NCBI RefSeq assembly: GCF_900182575.1
Contig: NZ_FXSZ01000002.1
Span: 372,001-436,000 of the forward strand
DNA: 64,000 nucleotides
Source of the DNA: Solitalea koreensis
Lineage (GTDB): Bacteria > Bacteroidota > Bacteroidia > Sphingobacteriales > Sphingobacteriaceae
Direction: 5' to 3'
The notes under the pieces: generated by a model
Told to the model about the DNA's origin: nothing
Databases searched by the model: none
The model's input: the letters and a program-made list of their open reading frames with translations, nothing else
Made by a program: the position numbers and the translations under genes
In this document: piece by piece, positions 15,260 to 23,523 of the stretch
How positions within the stretch are numbered: the first letter of the stretch is position 1
Layout of the letters: each line of letters opens with the position of its first letter

Positions 15260-16453
15260 TTAAATAAAAAACCCTATTACAAGCCCGCAGATCACGATAA
15301 GTGCTGCGGGTATTTTTGTAAACTTAAGTAGTCCAAACGTACACACCATTACGGCTACTGAAAGATAATTAATTCCAATAGGCTTAAGAAGTAAAAAAAA
15401 GGCAGCTGTTACAAACCCTACTGATACAGCATTAACCCCTGCCAACGAGTTTTTTACATGTGTAATCTTCTTCAAAACATTCCAATACGGAATTATAAAC
15501 AAGATCAATATTAACCCTGGCAGATTAATACCTAAAACCGCAGCAAAACTTCCTAATATCTTCCCACTTATACCTGAATTTTTAACTGCCATCCCACCTA
15601 AAAATGAACTAAATGAAAAAACAGGTCCTGGCACTATTTGCTGTAAGGCGTAGCCGGAAAGAAATTCCTGCGTGGTAAGGTAATGCTTCATTTGTACAAA
15701 TTCGGTGTACATATATGGAATCAGTACTTGTCCACCGCCAAAAATCAGTGAGCCGTTTCTATAGAAGTTCTCAAACAAACGTACTGGTAAACTGAAAAAA
15801 GATGTTCGGTTAATAAAGGCTCCCAAGAGTGCAAAGAAGATGAGGATACCAAAGAAATATGCTACTTTCTTTTTATTTACATTTACGACTAAACGTTCAC
15901 TTAATTTACGTTCGTCCTTATCATTATTAAGCAAGGCCGAACAAGCTGCTCCAACAAAAATCAATAAAGGAAACAAATACGGGCTGTGAAACAGTAGAGT
16001 TAGGATTAAAGCCGCAATTGAAATTACAATTGCGAAACCAGATTTTAATACTTTTTCAGCCAAAACATATGCCGCGTAAGCCACAAAGCCAACCGCCATT
16101 GGCTCAACAATTTTCAGTAACGGAGAAACTTCTATGGTTGAAGAAAAATAACTCAATGCAATTGCTGCAAAACCCATCATTACAGCAGCCGGTAGCAACC
16201 AGATGAGAAAAGTAATTATGGCTATTTTCATACCTCCAAACTTATAACCAATGGCTGTTACCGTTTGCGTAGAAGCAGGCCCTGGAAGCATCTGGCAAAG
16301 TGCATACAGTTCGACGAGCTCATTTTCACTTAGGTAATTTCTTTTTTGAACAAAGGTTCTTAACATCATTGCAAAATGAGCTTGTGGCCCACCAAATGCC
16401 GTCAATGTGTATTTTAAGATATCTTTCAGAAATATTAATTGGCGCTTGGTCAA
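15260..16453 (-). CDS. chrA: ChrA-type chromate transporter
   Basis: The 397-residue membrane protein has two tandem CHR domains. The first carries TAFGGPQAHFAMM (about residues 17-29) and LYALCQMLPGPASTQTVTAIG (about 46-66). The second has SLIFGGGQVLIPYM and SGYALQQIVPGPVFSFSSFLGG. About ten hydrophobic segments are visible. The family exports chromate, although many chromosomal members have unknown substrates. It stands alone, convergent with dnaB, and its last codons overlap the likely dnaB terminator. Confidence 0.92.
   Translation of the reverse strand: MTKRQLIFLKDILKYTLTAFGGPQAHFAMMLRTFVQKRNYLSENELVELYALCQMLPGPASTQTVTAIGYKFGGMKIAIITFLIWLLPAAVMMGFAAIALSYFSSTIEVSPLLKIVEPMAVGFVAYAAYVLAEKVLKSGFAIVISIAALILTLLFHSPYLFPLLIFVGAACSALLNNDKDERKLSERLVVNVNKKKVAYFFGILIFFALLGAFINRTSFFSLPVRLFENFYRNGSLIFGGGQVLIPYMYTEFVQMKHYLTTQEFLSGYALQQIVPGPVFSFSSFLGGMAVKNSGISGKILGSFAAVLGINLPGLILILFIIPYWNVLKKITHVKNSLAGVNAVSVGFVTAAFFLLLKPIGINYLSVAVMVCTFGLLKFTKIPAALIVICGLVIGFFI
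15284..15310 (+). terminator. Likely dnaB terminator inside the 3' end of chrA
   Basis: CCCGCAG (15284-15290) pairs with CTGCGGG (15304-15310) and is followed by TATTTTTG. It lies 62 bases beyond the dnaB stop and within the antisense coding sequence of chrA. Confidence 0.6.
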
Positions 16454-16500
16454 TATTTTAGTAGTCTGTAGGTTTAATACTATTCAAGGTTGAATTTAGT

Positions 16501-16836
16501 TTAATCATCTTCATAATCCAAGCCCAACAAAGAGTTCAATGCTTGTTGCAATTCAGAAGCCGCGTGCATTTTACTAGCTTTACGTGCTACCAGTAAACCT
16601 TTTCGATAAGTAGTTTCAGCATTTTCTCTTTGTTCTAATTTTTCATATAACTTACCTAAATGATAATAAGTTCCAACGTAACTCTCATCCGATTTAACTA
16701 AATCGGTAAAATACTTCAACGCTTCATCAAGATCATTAAGCTTAAGATACTCTGTTGCAATGGCATATTTTAAGAATGAATCATTGGGCTCATTTTCTAA
16801 AAATGTCTGTAATTGTGTTAATCTGCTCGGCTGCAT
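16501..16836 (-). CDS. Small tetratricopeptide-repeat protein
   Basis: This 111-residue protein contains about two TPR units: FLKYAIATEYLKLNDLDEALKYF-type residues (about 20-43) and YYHLGKLYEKLEQRENAETTY-like residues (about 57-77), each with the W/L-G-Y/A-A pattern. A conserved acidic C-terminus (GLDYEDD) follows. Such proteins mediate protein contacts; the partner is unknown. It is 47 bases from chrA but appears to be a separate gene, and is divergent from etfB across a 196-base gap. Confidence 0.8.
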   Translation of the reverse strand: MQPSRLTQLQTFLENEPNDSFLKYAIATEYLKLNDLDEALKYFTDLVKSDESYVGTYYHLGKLYEKLEQRENAETTYRKGLLVARKASKMHAASELQQALNSLLGLDYEDD

Positions 16837-17032
16837 TACATTAATTTATTTTATTTCTATTTAAATTATCAAGATCATAACTAAAGTTCAAGATCGACCG
16901 GGTTTTAATTTACTAGGTTTTTAGGTATTTTTGGAGAATAGCACTAAATCAAAAAATATTATTTCGATTTGCTTTGTATATTTATACGCATGCCTAAAAA
17001 ATCAAAATCCCAAAAGTTATCAATAAACAATT

Positions 17033-17770
17033 ATGAAAGTATTAGTCTGTATTAGTAACGTACCTGACACAACAACAAAAATAACCTTTACCGACAACAA
17101 TACCCAATTCAACACTGCGGGCGTTCAGTACATTATTAATCCTTATGATGAAATTGCACTGGCTCGAGCAATTGAACTTTGTGAAGGAGGAAATGGAACA
17201 GTTACTGTTGTGAATGTTGGAGAAGCCACAACAGAGCCTACTATACGTAAAGCGCTAGCCATTGGTGCTGATGACGCTATCCGTATAAATGCAGCCCCTA
17301 GAGATGCTTATTTTGTTGCCAAACAAATCGCCAAAATTGCTCAAGAAGGTTCATATGATATGATACTTACCGGTCGTGAATCGATTGATTACAATGGTTC
17401 TCAAGTAGCAGCAATGGTAGGAGAATTTTTAAACATCCCATCCATTTCAATTGTTAAAAAAATTACCGTTGATGGTGAAACTGTTGTTATAGAACGTGAA
17501 ATTGAAGGTGGAAAAGAAGTTATTTCTACCCCAATGCCATTTATATCAAGTTGTGCTGAAGGCGTTGCTGAACCTAAAATTCCAAATATGCGTGGTATTA
17601 TGTCGGCAAGGACAAAGCCGCTTTCTGTAGTTGAACCTATTGAGATTGCAAAACTTGCACAGGTAACAGCTTATGAAACACCAGCTGCTCGTGGTAATGT
17701 AAAAATGATTGATGCTGCTGATCCAGCTAAATTAGTTGAAGCCCTTCACTCAGAAGCTAAAGTGATCTAA
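17033..17770 (+). CDS. etfB: Electron transfer flavoprotein beta subunit
   Basis: The 245-residue protein shows the EtfB pattern: VCISNVPDTTTKI at the N-terminus, NPYDEIALARAIEL (about 37-50), TVVNVGEA, then the GRESIDYNGSQVA motif (about residues 116-128). The C-terminal KPLSVVEP segment follows. With EtfA it forms the ETF dimer carrying FAD and AMP, which accepts electrons from acyl-CoA dehydrogenases and passes them to the quinone pool. etfA follows after 60 bases, forming an operon. Confidence 0.97.
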   Translation: MKVLVCISNVPDTTTKITFTDNNTQFNTAGVQYIINPYDEIALARAIELCEGGNGTVTVVNVGEATTEPTIRKALAIGADDAIRINAAPRDAYFVAKQIAKIAQEGSYDMILTGRESIDYNGSQVAAMVGEFLNIPSISIVKKITVDGETVVIEREIEGGKEVISTPMPFISSCAEGVAEPKIPNMRGIMSARTKPLSVVEPIEIAKLAQVTAYETPAARGNVKMIDAADPAKLVEALHSEAKVI

Positions 17771-17830
17771 TTTAAGCCGATAACTTTAACGTTAATGTTT
17801 CTAATAACACAAAATTTTAAAAAATAAAAT

Positions 17831-18808
17831 ATGTCAGTTTTAGTATATGTTGAAAATGCCGAAGGAAAGTTTAAAAAATCAACTTTTGAAGCAGTTTCAT
17901 ATGCAAAAGAAGTAGCAGACAAATTAAATACAAACCTGGTAGCCATCTCAATTGGAAATGTTGCAGATGCAACTTTAGCTGATTTAGGTAAATATGGTGC
18001 AAACAAAGTATTATTTGTGAGCAACGAAAAATTGAAGACATTCGTAAATCAAGCATATGCATCAATTATTGCAAGTGCAGCGAAAACGGAAGATGCAAAA
18101 GTAGTGGTACTTTCAGCTAGTTTTTCAGGTAAAGGCCTAGCTCCTCGCATTGCGGTGAAATTAGAAGCCGGTCTTGTTGATGGTGCCGTTGAACTTCCTG
18201 AAATGACTGATGGTAAATTCAATGTAAAGAAAAATGCCTTCTCCGGTAAAGCATTTGCTCATGTTGAATTAACTTCTGACCGTAAAATCATTTCATTGGT
18301 ACCCAACTCTTATAAAGTAGTTGAAAAACCGGTCACTGCTGAAATAACAGCATTTGAATCAACAGCTGCTGAAAGTGATTTTCAGGTAATGGTTCGTGAA
18401 ATTGTACGTGCATCCGATAAAGTATCCTTACCTGATGCTGAGTTGGTAGTATCCGCTGGTCGTGGATTGAAAGGTCCTGAAAACTGGGGAATGATTGAAG
18501 AGTTAGCAAATCTGTTAGGTGCTGCAACAGCTTGCTCAAAACCAGTTTCGGATGCAGGCTGGCGCCCTCATGAAGAACACGTGGGACAAACAGGCATTGC
18601 AGTGAGCCCTAATTTGTATATTGCAATTGGTATTTCAGGTGCTATTCAGCATTTAGCAGGTGTTAGTTCATCAAAAGTTATTGTTGTAATTAATAAGGAT
18701 GCTGAAGCCCCGTTCTTTAAAGTTGCCGATTACGGTATTGTCGGAGACGCTTTTGAAGTGGTTCCAAAACTGATTGAAGCAATCAGAAAATTCAAAGAAG
18801 CTGCGTAA
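17831..18808 (+). CDS. etfA: Electron transfer flavoprotein alpha subunit
   Basis: The 325-residue protein has the EtfA N-terminal domain and the C-terminal FAD-binding signature: GRGLKGPENW (about 210), PVSDAGWRPHEEHVGQTG (about residues 237-254), then YIAIGISGAIQHLAGV (about 262-277) and VINKDAEAPFFKVADYG. This matches FAD-binding EtfA. It lies 60 bases after etfB in the same direction, and a strong hairpin terminator follows. Confidence 0.97.
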   Translation: MSVLVYVENAEGKFKKSTFEAVSYAKEVADKLNTNLVAISIGNVADATLADLGKYGANKVLFVSNEKLKTFVNQAYASIIASAAKTEDAKVVVLSASFSGKGLAPRIAVKLEAGLVDGAVELPEMTDGKFNVKKNAFSGKAFAHVELTSDRKIISLVPNSYKVVEKPVTAEITAFESTAAESDFQVMVREIVRASDKVSLPDAELVVSAGRGLKGPENWGMIEELANLLGAATACSKPVSDAGWRPHEEHVGQTGIAVSPNLYIAIGISGAIQHLAGVSSSKVIVVINKDAEAPFFKVADYGIVGDAFEVVPKLIEAIRKFKEAA

Positions 18809-18849
18809 TTTTTTAACCTATAAGAAATTTCTAAAGCTTATATTTGACC

Positions 18850-18878
18850 TGTCGTTTGGTATTTAGTACCGAACGACA
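18850..18878 (+). terminator. Terminator after etfA
   Basis: TGTCGTTTGGTA (18850-18861) pairs with TACCGAACGACA (18867-18878), a 12-bp stem with one G-T pair, followed by a run of six T. It lies 41 bases past the etfA stop and 13 bases before the next gene. Confidence 0.85.
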
Positions 18879-18891
18879 TTTTTTACTTTAA

Positions 18892-19485
18892 ATGAAAAAG
18901 ATCAAACTTGATATTGTAGGTTTATCATACAGCCCAACTCAATCTGGAGCTTATGCTTTAGTAATGGGTGAGGTAAATGGACGCCGTAGATTACCAATTA
19001 TAATTGGTAGCACTGAAGCTCAGGCAATCGCCATAGAAATTGAAAAGATTACCCCTACCCGACCATTAACTCATGATCTTTTTAAAACCTTTGCCGGCGC
19101 GTTTAAAATCACTGTAGAAGAAGTAATTATTTACAACCTTATTGAAGGTATTTTCTATGCTAAGTTGATTTGTACAGACGGTAAAAAAGTTGAAGAAGTT
19201 GATGCGCGTACCTCAGATGCAGTAGCATTAGCCGTTCGTTTTAACTGCCCTATCTATACATACGAATTTATTTTGGCTCAGGCCGGAGTAACCATTGAAG
19301 GTGATCAATTCATCTTTCTCGATAATGCAGATACCAAAGAAGAAAAAGTTTCATCGCAAGCAAGTAGTTACGCCTCCTTATCGGACGAAGAACTAAAAAA
19401 CCAACTCAAATTTGCTCTCGATGAAGAAGCTTATGAAAAAGCTGCAAAAATTCGTGATGAACTTTCAAGAAGAAAATCATCATAG
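18892..19485 (+). CDS. Bifunctional nuclease family (DUF151) protein with UVR domain
   Basis: The 197-residue protein has the DUF151/BFN domain at residues 1-130: YSPTQSGAYALVMGE, RRLPIIIGSTEAQAIAIE, then RPLTHDLFKTF and VDARTSDAVALAVRF. The C-terminal segment (about 160-195, NQLKFALDEEAYEKAAKIRD) is a UvrB/UvrC-type UVR motif, a known combination in Bacteroidota. Plant and bacterial relatives have DNase/RNase activity; the cellular role here is unknown. It lies 13 bases past the etfA terminator hairpin, so its promoter probably overlaps that hairpin. Confidence 0.88.
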   Translation: MKKIKLDIVGLSYSPTQSGAYALVMGEVNGRRRLPIIIGSTEAQAIAIEIEKITPTRPLTHDLFKTFAGAFKITVEEVIIYNLIEGIFYAKLICTDGKKVEEVDARTSDAVALAVRFNCPIYTYEFILAQAGVTIEGDQFIFLDNADTKEEKVSSQASSYASLSDEELKNQLKFALDEEAYEKAAKIRDELSRRKSS

Positions 19486-19508
19486 ATGAATTTGAATAAT
19501 AGTTTATA

Positions 19509-19532
19509 AAGCCGATCAAATTGAATCGGCTT
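19509..19532 (+). terminator. Terminator after the BFN gene
   Basis: AAGCCGAT (19509-19516) pairs with ATCGGCTT (19525-19532), then a run of T. It closes the plus-strand unit. Confidence 0.85.
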
Positions 19533-19551
19533 TTTTTTATAACATAAACTG

Positions 19552-19713
19552 TTGATTCAATCCACAATCCTTGCGCAACAACCGGGGGAAACTCAGCACC
19601 TACTTCAGTACCAGGAATCGATCCGCAAGCTGATCTATAGCACCAACACCATCGAAGGATTTCACCGACAGGTGCGAAAGATTACCAAAACCAAGGGCGC
19701 CTTTAATAGTTAA
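19552..19713 (+). pseudogene. 3' remnant of an IS256-type transposase
   Basis: One frame reads without a stop from about 19552 to a TAA at 19711-19713. It carries the sequence YQESIRKLIYSTNTIEGF followed by HRQVRKITKTKGAF (about 19606-19704), the C-terminal IRxxIYTTNxIExxNRQ signature of IS256-family (MULE-type) transposases. Nothing else of the element is present; about 350 upstream residues and the terminal repeats are missing. The fragment is richer in G and C than its surroundings, hinting at foreign origin. Confidence 0.75.
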
Positions 19714-19755
19714 AAACAAAGAACCTCCCGGAAATCCGGGAGGTTCTTTGTTTTT
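19712..19755. terminator. Perfect 20-bp bidirectional terminator between gltA and the IS scrap
   Basis: AAAAACAAAGAACCTCCCGG (19712-19731) pairs perfectly with the segment 19736-19755 around a 4-base loop. A-rich and T-rich ends let it work on both strands; on the minus strand it ends the citrate synthase gene at 19771. Confidence 0.88.
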
Positions 19756-19770
19756 ATTAAAAGTAATTAA

Positions 19771-21057
19771 CTAGCGGTTTTCCATTGAAACATATTCGCG
19801 AGCAATTTCTCCTGTATAAACCTGACGAGGACGACCAATTGGTTCATTGTTTTCACGCATTTCTTTCCATTGAGCAATCCAACCAGGCAGACGACCCAAA
19901 GCAAATAATACAGTAAACATATCCGTTGGGAAGCCCATTGCACGATAAATGATACCCGAATAAAAATCAACGTTTGGATATAATTTACGTGAGATGAAAT
20001 ACTCATCATTCAAGGCAACTTCTTCGAGTCGTTTCGCAATCCCTAATACCGGATCATTAATACCCAATTTAGCCAATACATCATCGCAAGTTTTTTTGAT
20101 GATCTTAGCACGCGGATCGAAATTTTTGTAAACCCTGTGTCCAAATCCCATCAAACGGAATGGATCGTTTTTATCTTTTGCTTTAGCCACCCATTTATCA
20201 ACGTCGCCGCCATCGTTTTTAATGGTTTCAAGCATCTCAATTACAGCCTGATTTGCGCCACCATGAAGAGGGCCCCACAATGCTGTAATACCTGCAGCTA
20301 CTGAAGCATATAAATTACAATCTGATGAACCCACCATACGTACTGTAGAAGTAGAACAGTTTTGTTCGTGATCAGCATGAAGGATCAATAATTTATTCAT
20401 TGCATCCACCAAAACCGGATCCATCTTATATTCCTCGGTCCGATGCCCAAAAGTCATATATAAGAAATTCGATACATAATCGAATTTATTTTGAGGATAC
20501 ATCAATGGATGACCGATAGCCTTTTTAAAAATCCATGAAACAATTGTTGGCATTTTAGCCACCAATTTCAGCATGGTTAATTCGGTTTCTTCCTTGGTAG
20601 GGTTTGGGTTTAAAGATTCAGGGTAGAAAGATGATAATGAACAAACCAATGAAGCTAATTGACCCATTGGATGGGTTTTTGATGGATAACCATCAAAAAA
20701 CTTTTTCATATCTTCATGAATAAGCGTATGACGACTAATCGCATAAGCCACATCTTCTAATTGTTTCTTGGTAGGCAGTTCCCCGTAAATCAACAAATAT
20801 GCAACTTCAAGAAAAGTTGATTTTTCTGCAAGTTGCTCAATCGGATAACCACGATATCTTAAAATACCTTCTTCACCATCCAAAAACGTAATGGCACTTT
20901 TAGTGGCACCTGTGTTTTTGTATCCTGAGTCGAGTGTAATATAACCACTCATATCTCTCAGCTTAGTAATATCGATGGCTTTTTCGTTTTCAGTTCCTGT
21001 AATTACCGGAAGTTGATATACTTTACCTCCTAATTTTAATTCTGCTACTTCTGACAT
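19771..21057 (-). CDS. gltA: Citrate synthase (type II)
   Basis: The Met at 21057 (MSEVAELKLGGKVYQLPVIT) gives 428 residues, the usual length; the Met at 21078 adds seven atypical residues. The three catalytic regions are present: LLILHADHEQNCSTSTVR, the PLHGGANQAVIEML motif, and LMGFGHRVYKNFDPRAK with the catalytic His and Arg. Type II hexameric citrate synthase condenses oxaloacetate and acetyl-CoA in the TCA cycle. It is monocistronic, with a strong terminator behind it. Confidence 0.98.
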   Translation of the reverse strand: MSEVAELKLGGKVYQLPVITGTENEKAIDITKLRDMSGYITLDSGYKNTGATKSAITFLDGEEGILRYRGYPIEQLAEKSTFLEVAYLLIYGELPTKKQLEDVAYAISRHTLIHEDMKKFFDGYPSKTHPMGQLASLVCSLSSFYPESLNPNPTKEETELTMLKLVAKMPTIVSWIFKKAIGHPLMYPQNKFDYVSNFLYMTFGHRTEEYKMDPVLVDAMNKLLILHADHEQNCSTSTVRMVGSSDCNLYASVAAGITALWGPLHGGANQAVIEMLETIKNDGGDVDKWVAKAKDKNDPFRLMGFGHRVYKNFDPRAKIIKKTCDDVLAKLGINDPVLGIAKRLEEVALNDEYFISRKLYPNVDFYSGIIYRAMGFPTDMFTVLFALGRLPGWIAQWKEMRENNEPIGRPRQVYTGEIAREYVSMENR

Positions 21058-21151
21058 AGTTTTATTCTGGGAGCCCAAATTTAAATAAATACAATAGATT
21101 TAAAAATAAAATGGGCTGTGTTAAGCTTTTTTGAGATTTTAAACCGCTTTA

Positions 21152-22018
21152 TCAAAAAACAAGAACGGAGTATCCACATTGAAACTGCTCGTTTGCGAAG
21201 AGTTTAATTATCCCCTCCTTTTCTGTTAAGTTTTGATTGGTATCAACCTTATCTGCAATCCCTTGCCATGGTTCGAGGCATACAAAATCAGCCCCCGTCT
21301 TAGACCAAATTCCGAAGTACGGAAAATCTTTGAACCTGAAAGTTACGCCGTGATTTCCTATTGAACTTTTTATATTAATTTCATCTGAAGCAAGCCTTTT
21401 TAACACGATGGCATCTTGTTCAAACAATTTTCGCGTTAACGGAATTTTTTGTTCTTGATTAAGAATCTGCGATCCTTCATTACCAATTAAACCACCCTCA
21501 ACATTCCATCTCTTCAGGTTTTCTACTTCATTAAATTCAAGGGAATAATCATCATATGACTCTTGTTCTGACAGTGGAATTTTAAAAGCCGGATGATAGC
21601 CTATTGAAAAATACATTTCATCAGCTCCGGTATTAGTAACGCAGCTTGTTACCGAAAGTATATATTGATTAAGAGTAAATACTACATCTAATTTAAAATC
21701 AAACGGATAGATTTTTTTAGTTTCAGCAGAACTTTTTAAAGTAAACTGCAAAGAACTTGAAGTGGATACTGAAAGTTCAAAATCAAGATCACGGGCAAGA
21801 CCGTGTTGAGTCATTTTATATTCATTTCCATTAAAGAAATAAGTATCGTTTTTTAGCTTGCCAACTATAGGAAAAAGAATGGGAGCATGTTTGCCCCAAA
21901 ATGCAGGATCGCCCTCCCATATGTATTCTAACCCTGTTTTGTTATCAATAATGCTGCAAAGTTCAGCACCTCTAGTTTTTACTTTTATAGTGAGGTTTTC
22001 GTTTTGTAGGAAGTTCAC
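21152..22018 (-). CDS. Aldose 1-epimerase family protein
   Basis: The 288-residue protein shows the galactose-mutarotase beta-sandwich: RGAELCSIIDNKTGLEYIW (about 15-33), GKHAPILFPIVGKL (about 42-55) and SIGYHPAFKIPL (about 146-157), with the two His of the active site (H in TQHGLARD and in GYHPAF). A C-terminal WSKTGADFVCLEPWQGIAD follows. It is in the broad YeaD/LacX-like subgroup, so the true sugar substrate is uncertain. There is no visible operon partner. Confidence 0.85.
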   Translation of the reverse strand: MNFLQNENLTIKVKTRGAELCSIIDNKTGLEYIWEGDPAFWGKHAPILFPIVGKLKNDTYFFNGNEYKMTQHGLARDLDFELSVSTSSSLQFTLKSSAETKKIYPFDFKLDVVFTLNQYILSVTSCVTNTGADEMYFSIGYHPAFKIPLSEQESYDDYSLEFNEVENLKRWNVEGGLIGNEGSQILNQEQKIPLTRKLFEQDAIVLKRLASDEINIKSSIGNHGVTFRFKDFPYFGIWSKTGADFVCLEPWQGIADKVDTNQNLTEKEGIIKLFANEQFQCGYSVLVF

Positions 22019-22126
22019 TGTTAATGGTTTAATAATGGAAAAAATTGTAAAATGAGAGATTTATTGAATGATTGAATGGATTAATGATAAAACATCCAAT
22101 GGAATTCACTCCTTCTATTTTCTATC

Positions 22127-22912
22127 CTAATCCCCATCCAATAAATTACCAAATCCCCCTAAAATACTTCCTTCCTCTTTTCTAGGCCCGGTTGCTAACG
22201 ATAAAATTCTTCCGGCAAGTCGAGAAATTGGCAATGATTGTACCCAAACTCTTCCAGGGCCGCGAAGTGTGGCAAAAAACAAACCTTCTCCTCCAAAAAC
22301 GGTATTTCTGATACCACCGATAACTTGAATATCGTACTGAACTTCATGCGTAAAGGCCACGATACAACCTGTATCGATTTTAATCATTTCACCAGGCTGT
22401 AACTCTTTTTCGATTATCATACCACCTGCATGAACGAATGCCATACCATCGCCTTCCAGCTTTTCCATTATAAAGCCTTCGCCTCCAAACAGACCAGTAC
22501 CCAATTTACGCTGAAACTCAATACCGATAGAAACCCCTTTTGCTGCACACAAAAAGGCATCTTTCTGACATATTAAGGTACCTCCCAGTCGATTAAGATC
22601 CATCGGAATAATTTTACCGGGATAGGGCGCTGCAAAAGTAACACGCTTTTTAGCTGATCCAATATTTGTAAATGCAGTCATAAATAAGCTTTCTCCAGTT
22701 AACAGCCGTTTACCTGCAGAAAAAAGCTTATCCATGAAACTGTTTTGCTTAGCACTTCCATCTCCAAAAATGGTTTCCATTTGTACTTCCTGATCCATCA
22801 TCATAAAACTACCCGATTCAGCAATTACAGTTTCCCGAGGGTCAAGTTCAATTTCTACACATTGAAGTTCTTCACCAAAAATCCGGTAGTCAATCTCATG
22901 GTTATTTTTCAT
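22127..22912 (-). CDS. TIGR00266/AIM24 family protein
   Basis: The 261-residue protein matches the TIGR00266/AIM24 family: an N-terminal YRIFGEELQCVEIELDPRE, then VIAESGSFMMMDQ, a central AKGVSIGIEFQRKLGTGLFG GE-rich stretch and a C-terminal VFGGEGLFFATLRGPGRVWVQ segment. The fold is a trimeric beta-prism; the function in bacteria is unknown. It stands alone, divergent from the Rieske gene. Confidence 0.88.
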   Translation of the reverse strand: MKNNHEIDYRIFGEELQCVEIELDPRETVIAESGSFMMMDQEVQMETIFGDGSAKQNSFMDKLFSAGKRLLTGESLFMTAFTNIGSAKKRVTFAAPYPGKIIPMDLNRLGGTLICQKDAFLCAAKGVSIGIEFQRKLGTGLFGGEGFIMEKLEGDGMAFVHAGGMIIEKELQPGEMIKIDTGCIVAFTHEVQYDIQVIGGIRNTVFGGEGLFFATLRGPGRVWVQSLPISRLAGRILSLATGPRKEEGSILGGFGNLLDGD

Positions 22913-23070
22913 ATGAATATTATTTGTTTAGAGAGAATTAATCACGCAAAAAAAGCGCGCGGAGATATTTTCTCTGAGAGTTCAGCATCTCAACGTGAAA
23001 ATATTACTTTAAAAATAATCACGCAGTTAAAAATAACATAAATTAATAACTCGTAAATTATAAATCCAAT

Positions 23071-23415
23071 ATGTCGTTAAACTGGTATCCCATATATATT
23101 TTTGAAAAAGATGGCTACGAGCCTCAACCTATCAATTCAATCAGAGGTGTAAAGGTTGCAGGAAAAGAGATTTGCGTAATAAGAACAACCAACGACTATT
23201 TTGCCGTAAAAGATAAATGCCCGCATGCCGGCGGAAGAATAAGTAATGGTTGGTGCGAACAGCAACAAATTGTTTGCCCTGTACACCGCCATAAATTTGA
23301 TATTCACACTGGAAAAGGATTACCGGAACATGGCGATTACCTCGAACATTATGAAGTTTTAACTAATACACAAGGTGTTTTCGTAGGATTTAAAAAACAT
23401 TGGTGGAATAAATAG
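23071..23415 (+). CDS. Rieske [2Fe-2S] ferredoxin-like protein
   Basis: The 114-residue protein has the two Rieske ligand boxes: CPHAGGRIS (CxH, about residues 50-58) and CPVHRHKFD (CxxH, about 70-78), spaced as in Rieske ferredoxins and assimilatory nitrite reductase small subunits (NirD-like). No signal peptide is present, so it is soluble and cytoplasmic. The partner enzyme is not in the window. It is divergent from the AIM24 gene. Confidence 0.88.
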   Translation: MSLNWYPIYIFEKDGYEPQPINSIRGVKVAGKEICVIRTTNDYFAVKDKCPHAGGRISNGWCEQQQIVCPVHRHKFDIHTGKGLPEHGDYLEHYEVLTNTQGVFVGFKKHWWNK

Positions 23416-23523
23416 AAAGAACCCAAATTTCGATGGCAACCCAAAGGTTAAACTCCTCAACTCTTCATCAATTCTTCATTGACTAGTTGTTAATTTGATA
23501 GTATTCATTCAATCTGATTTAGC

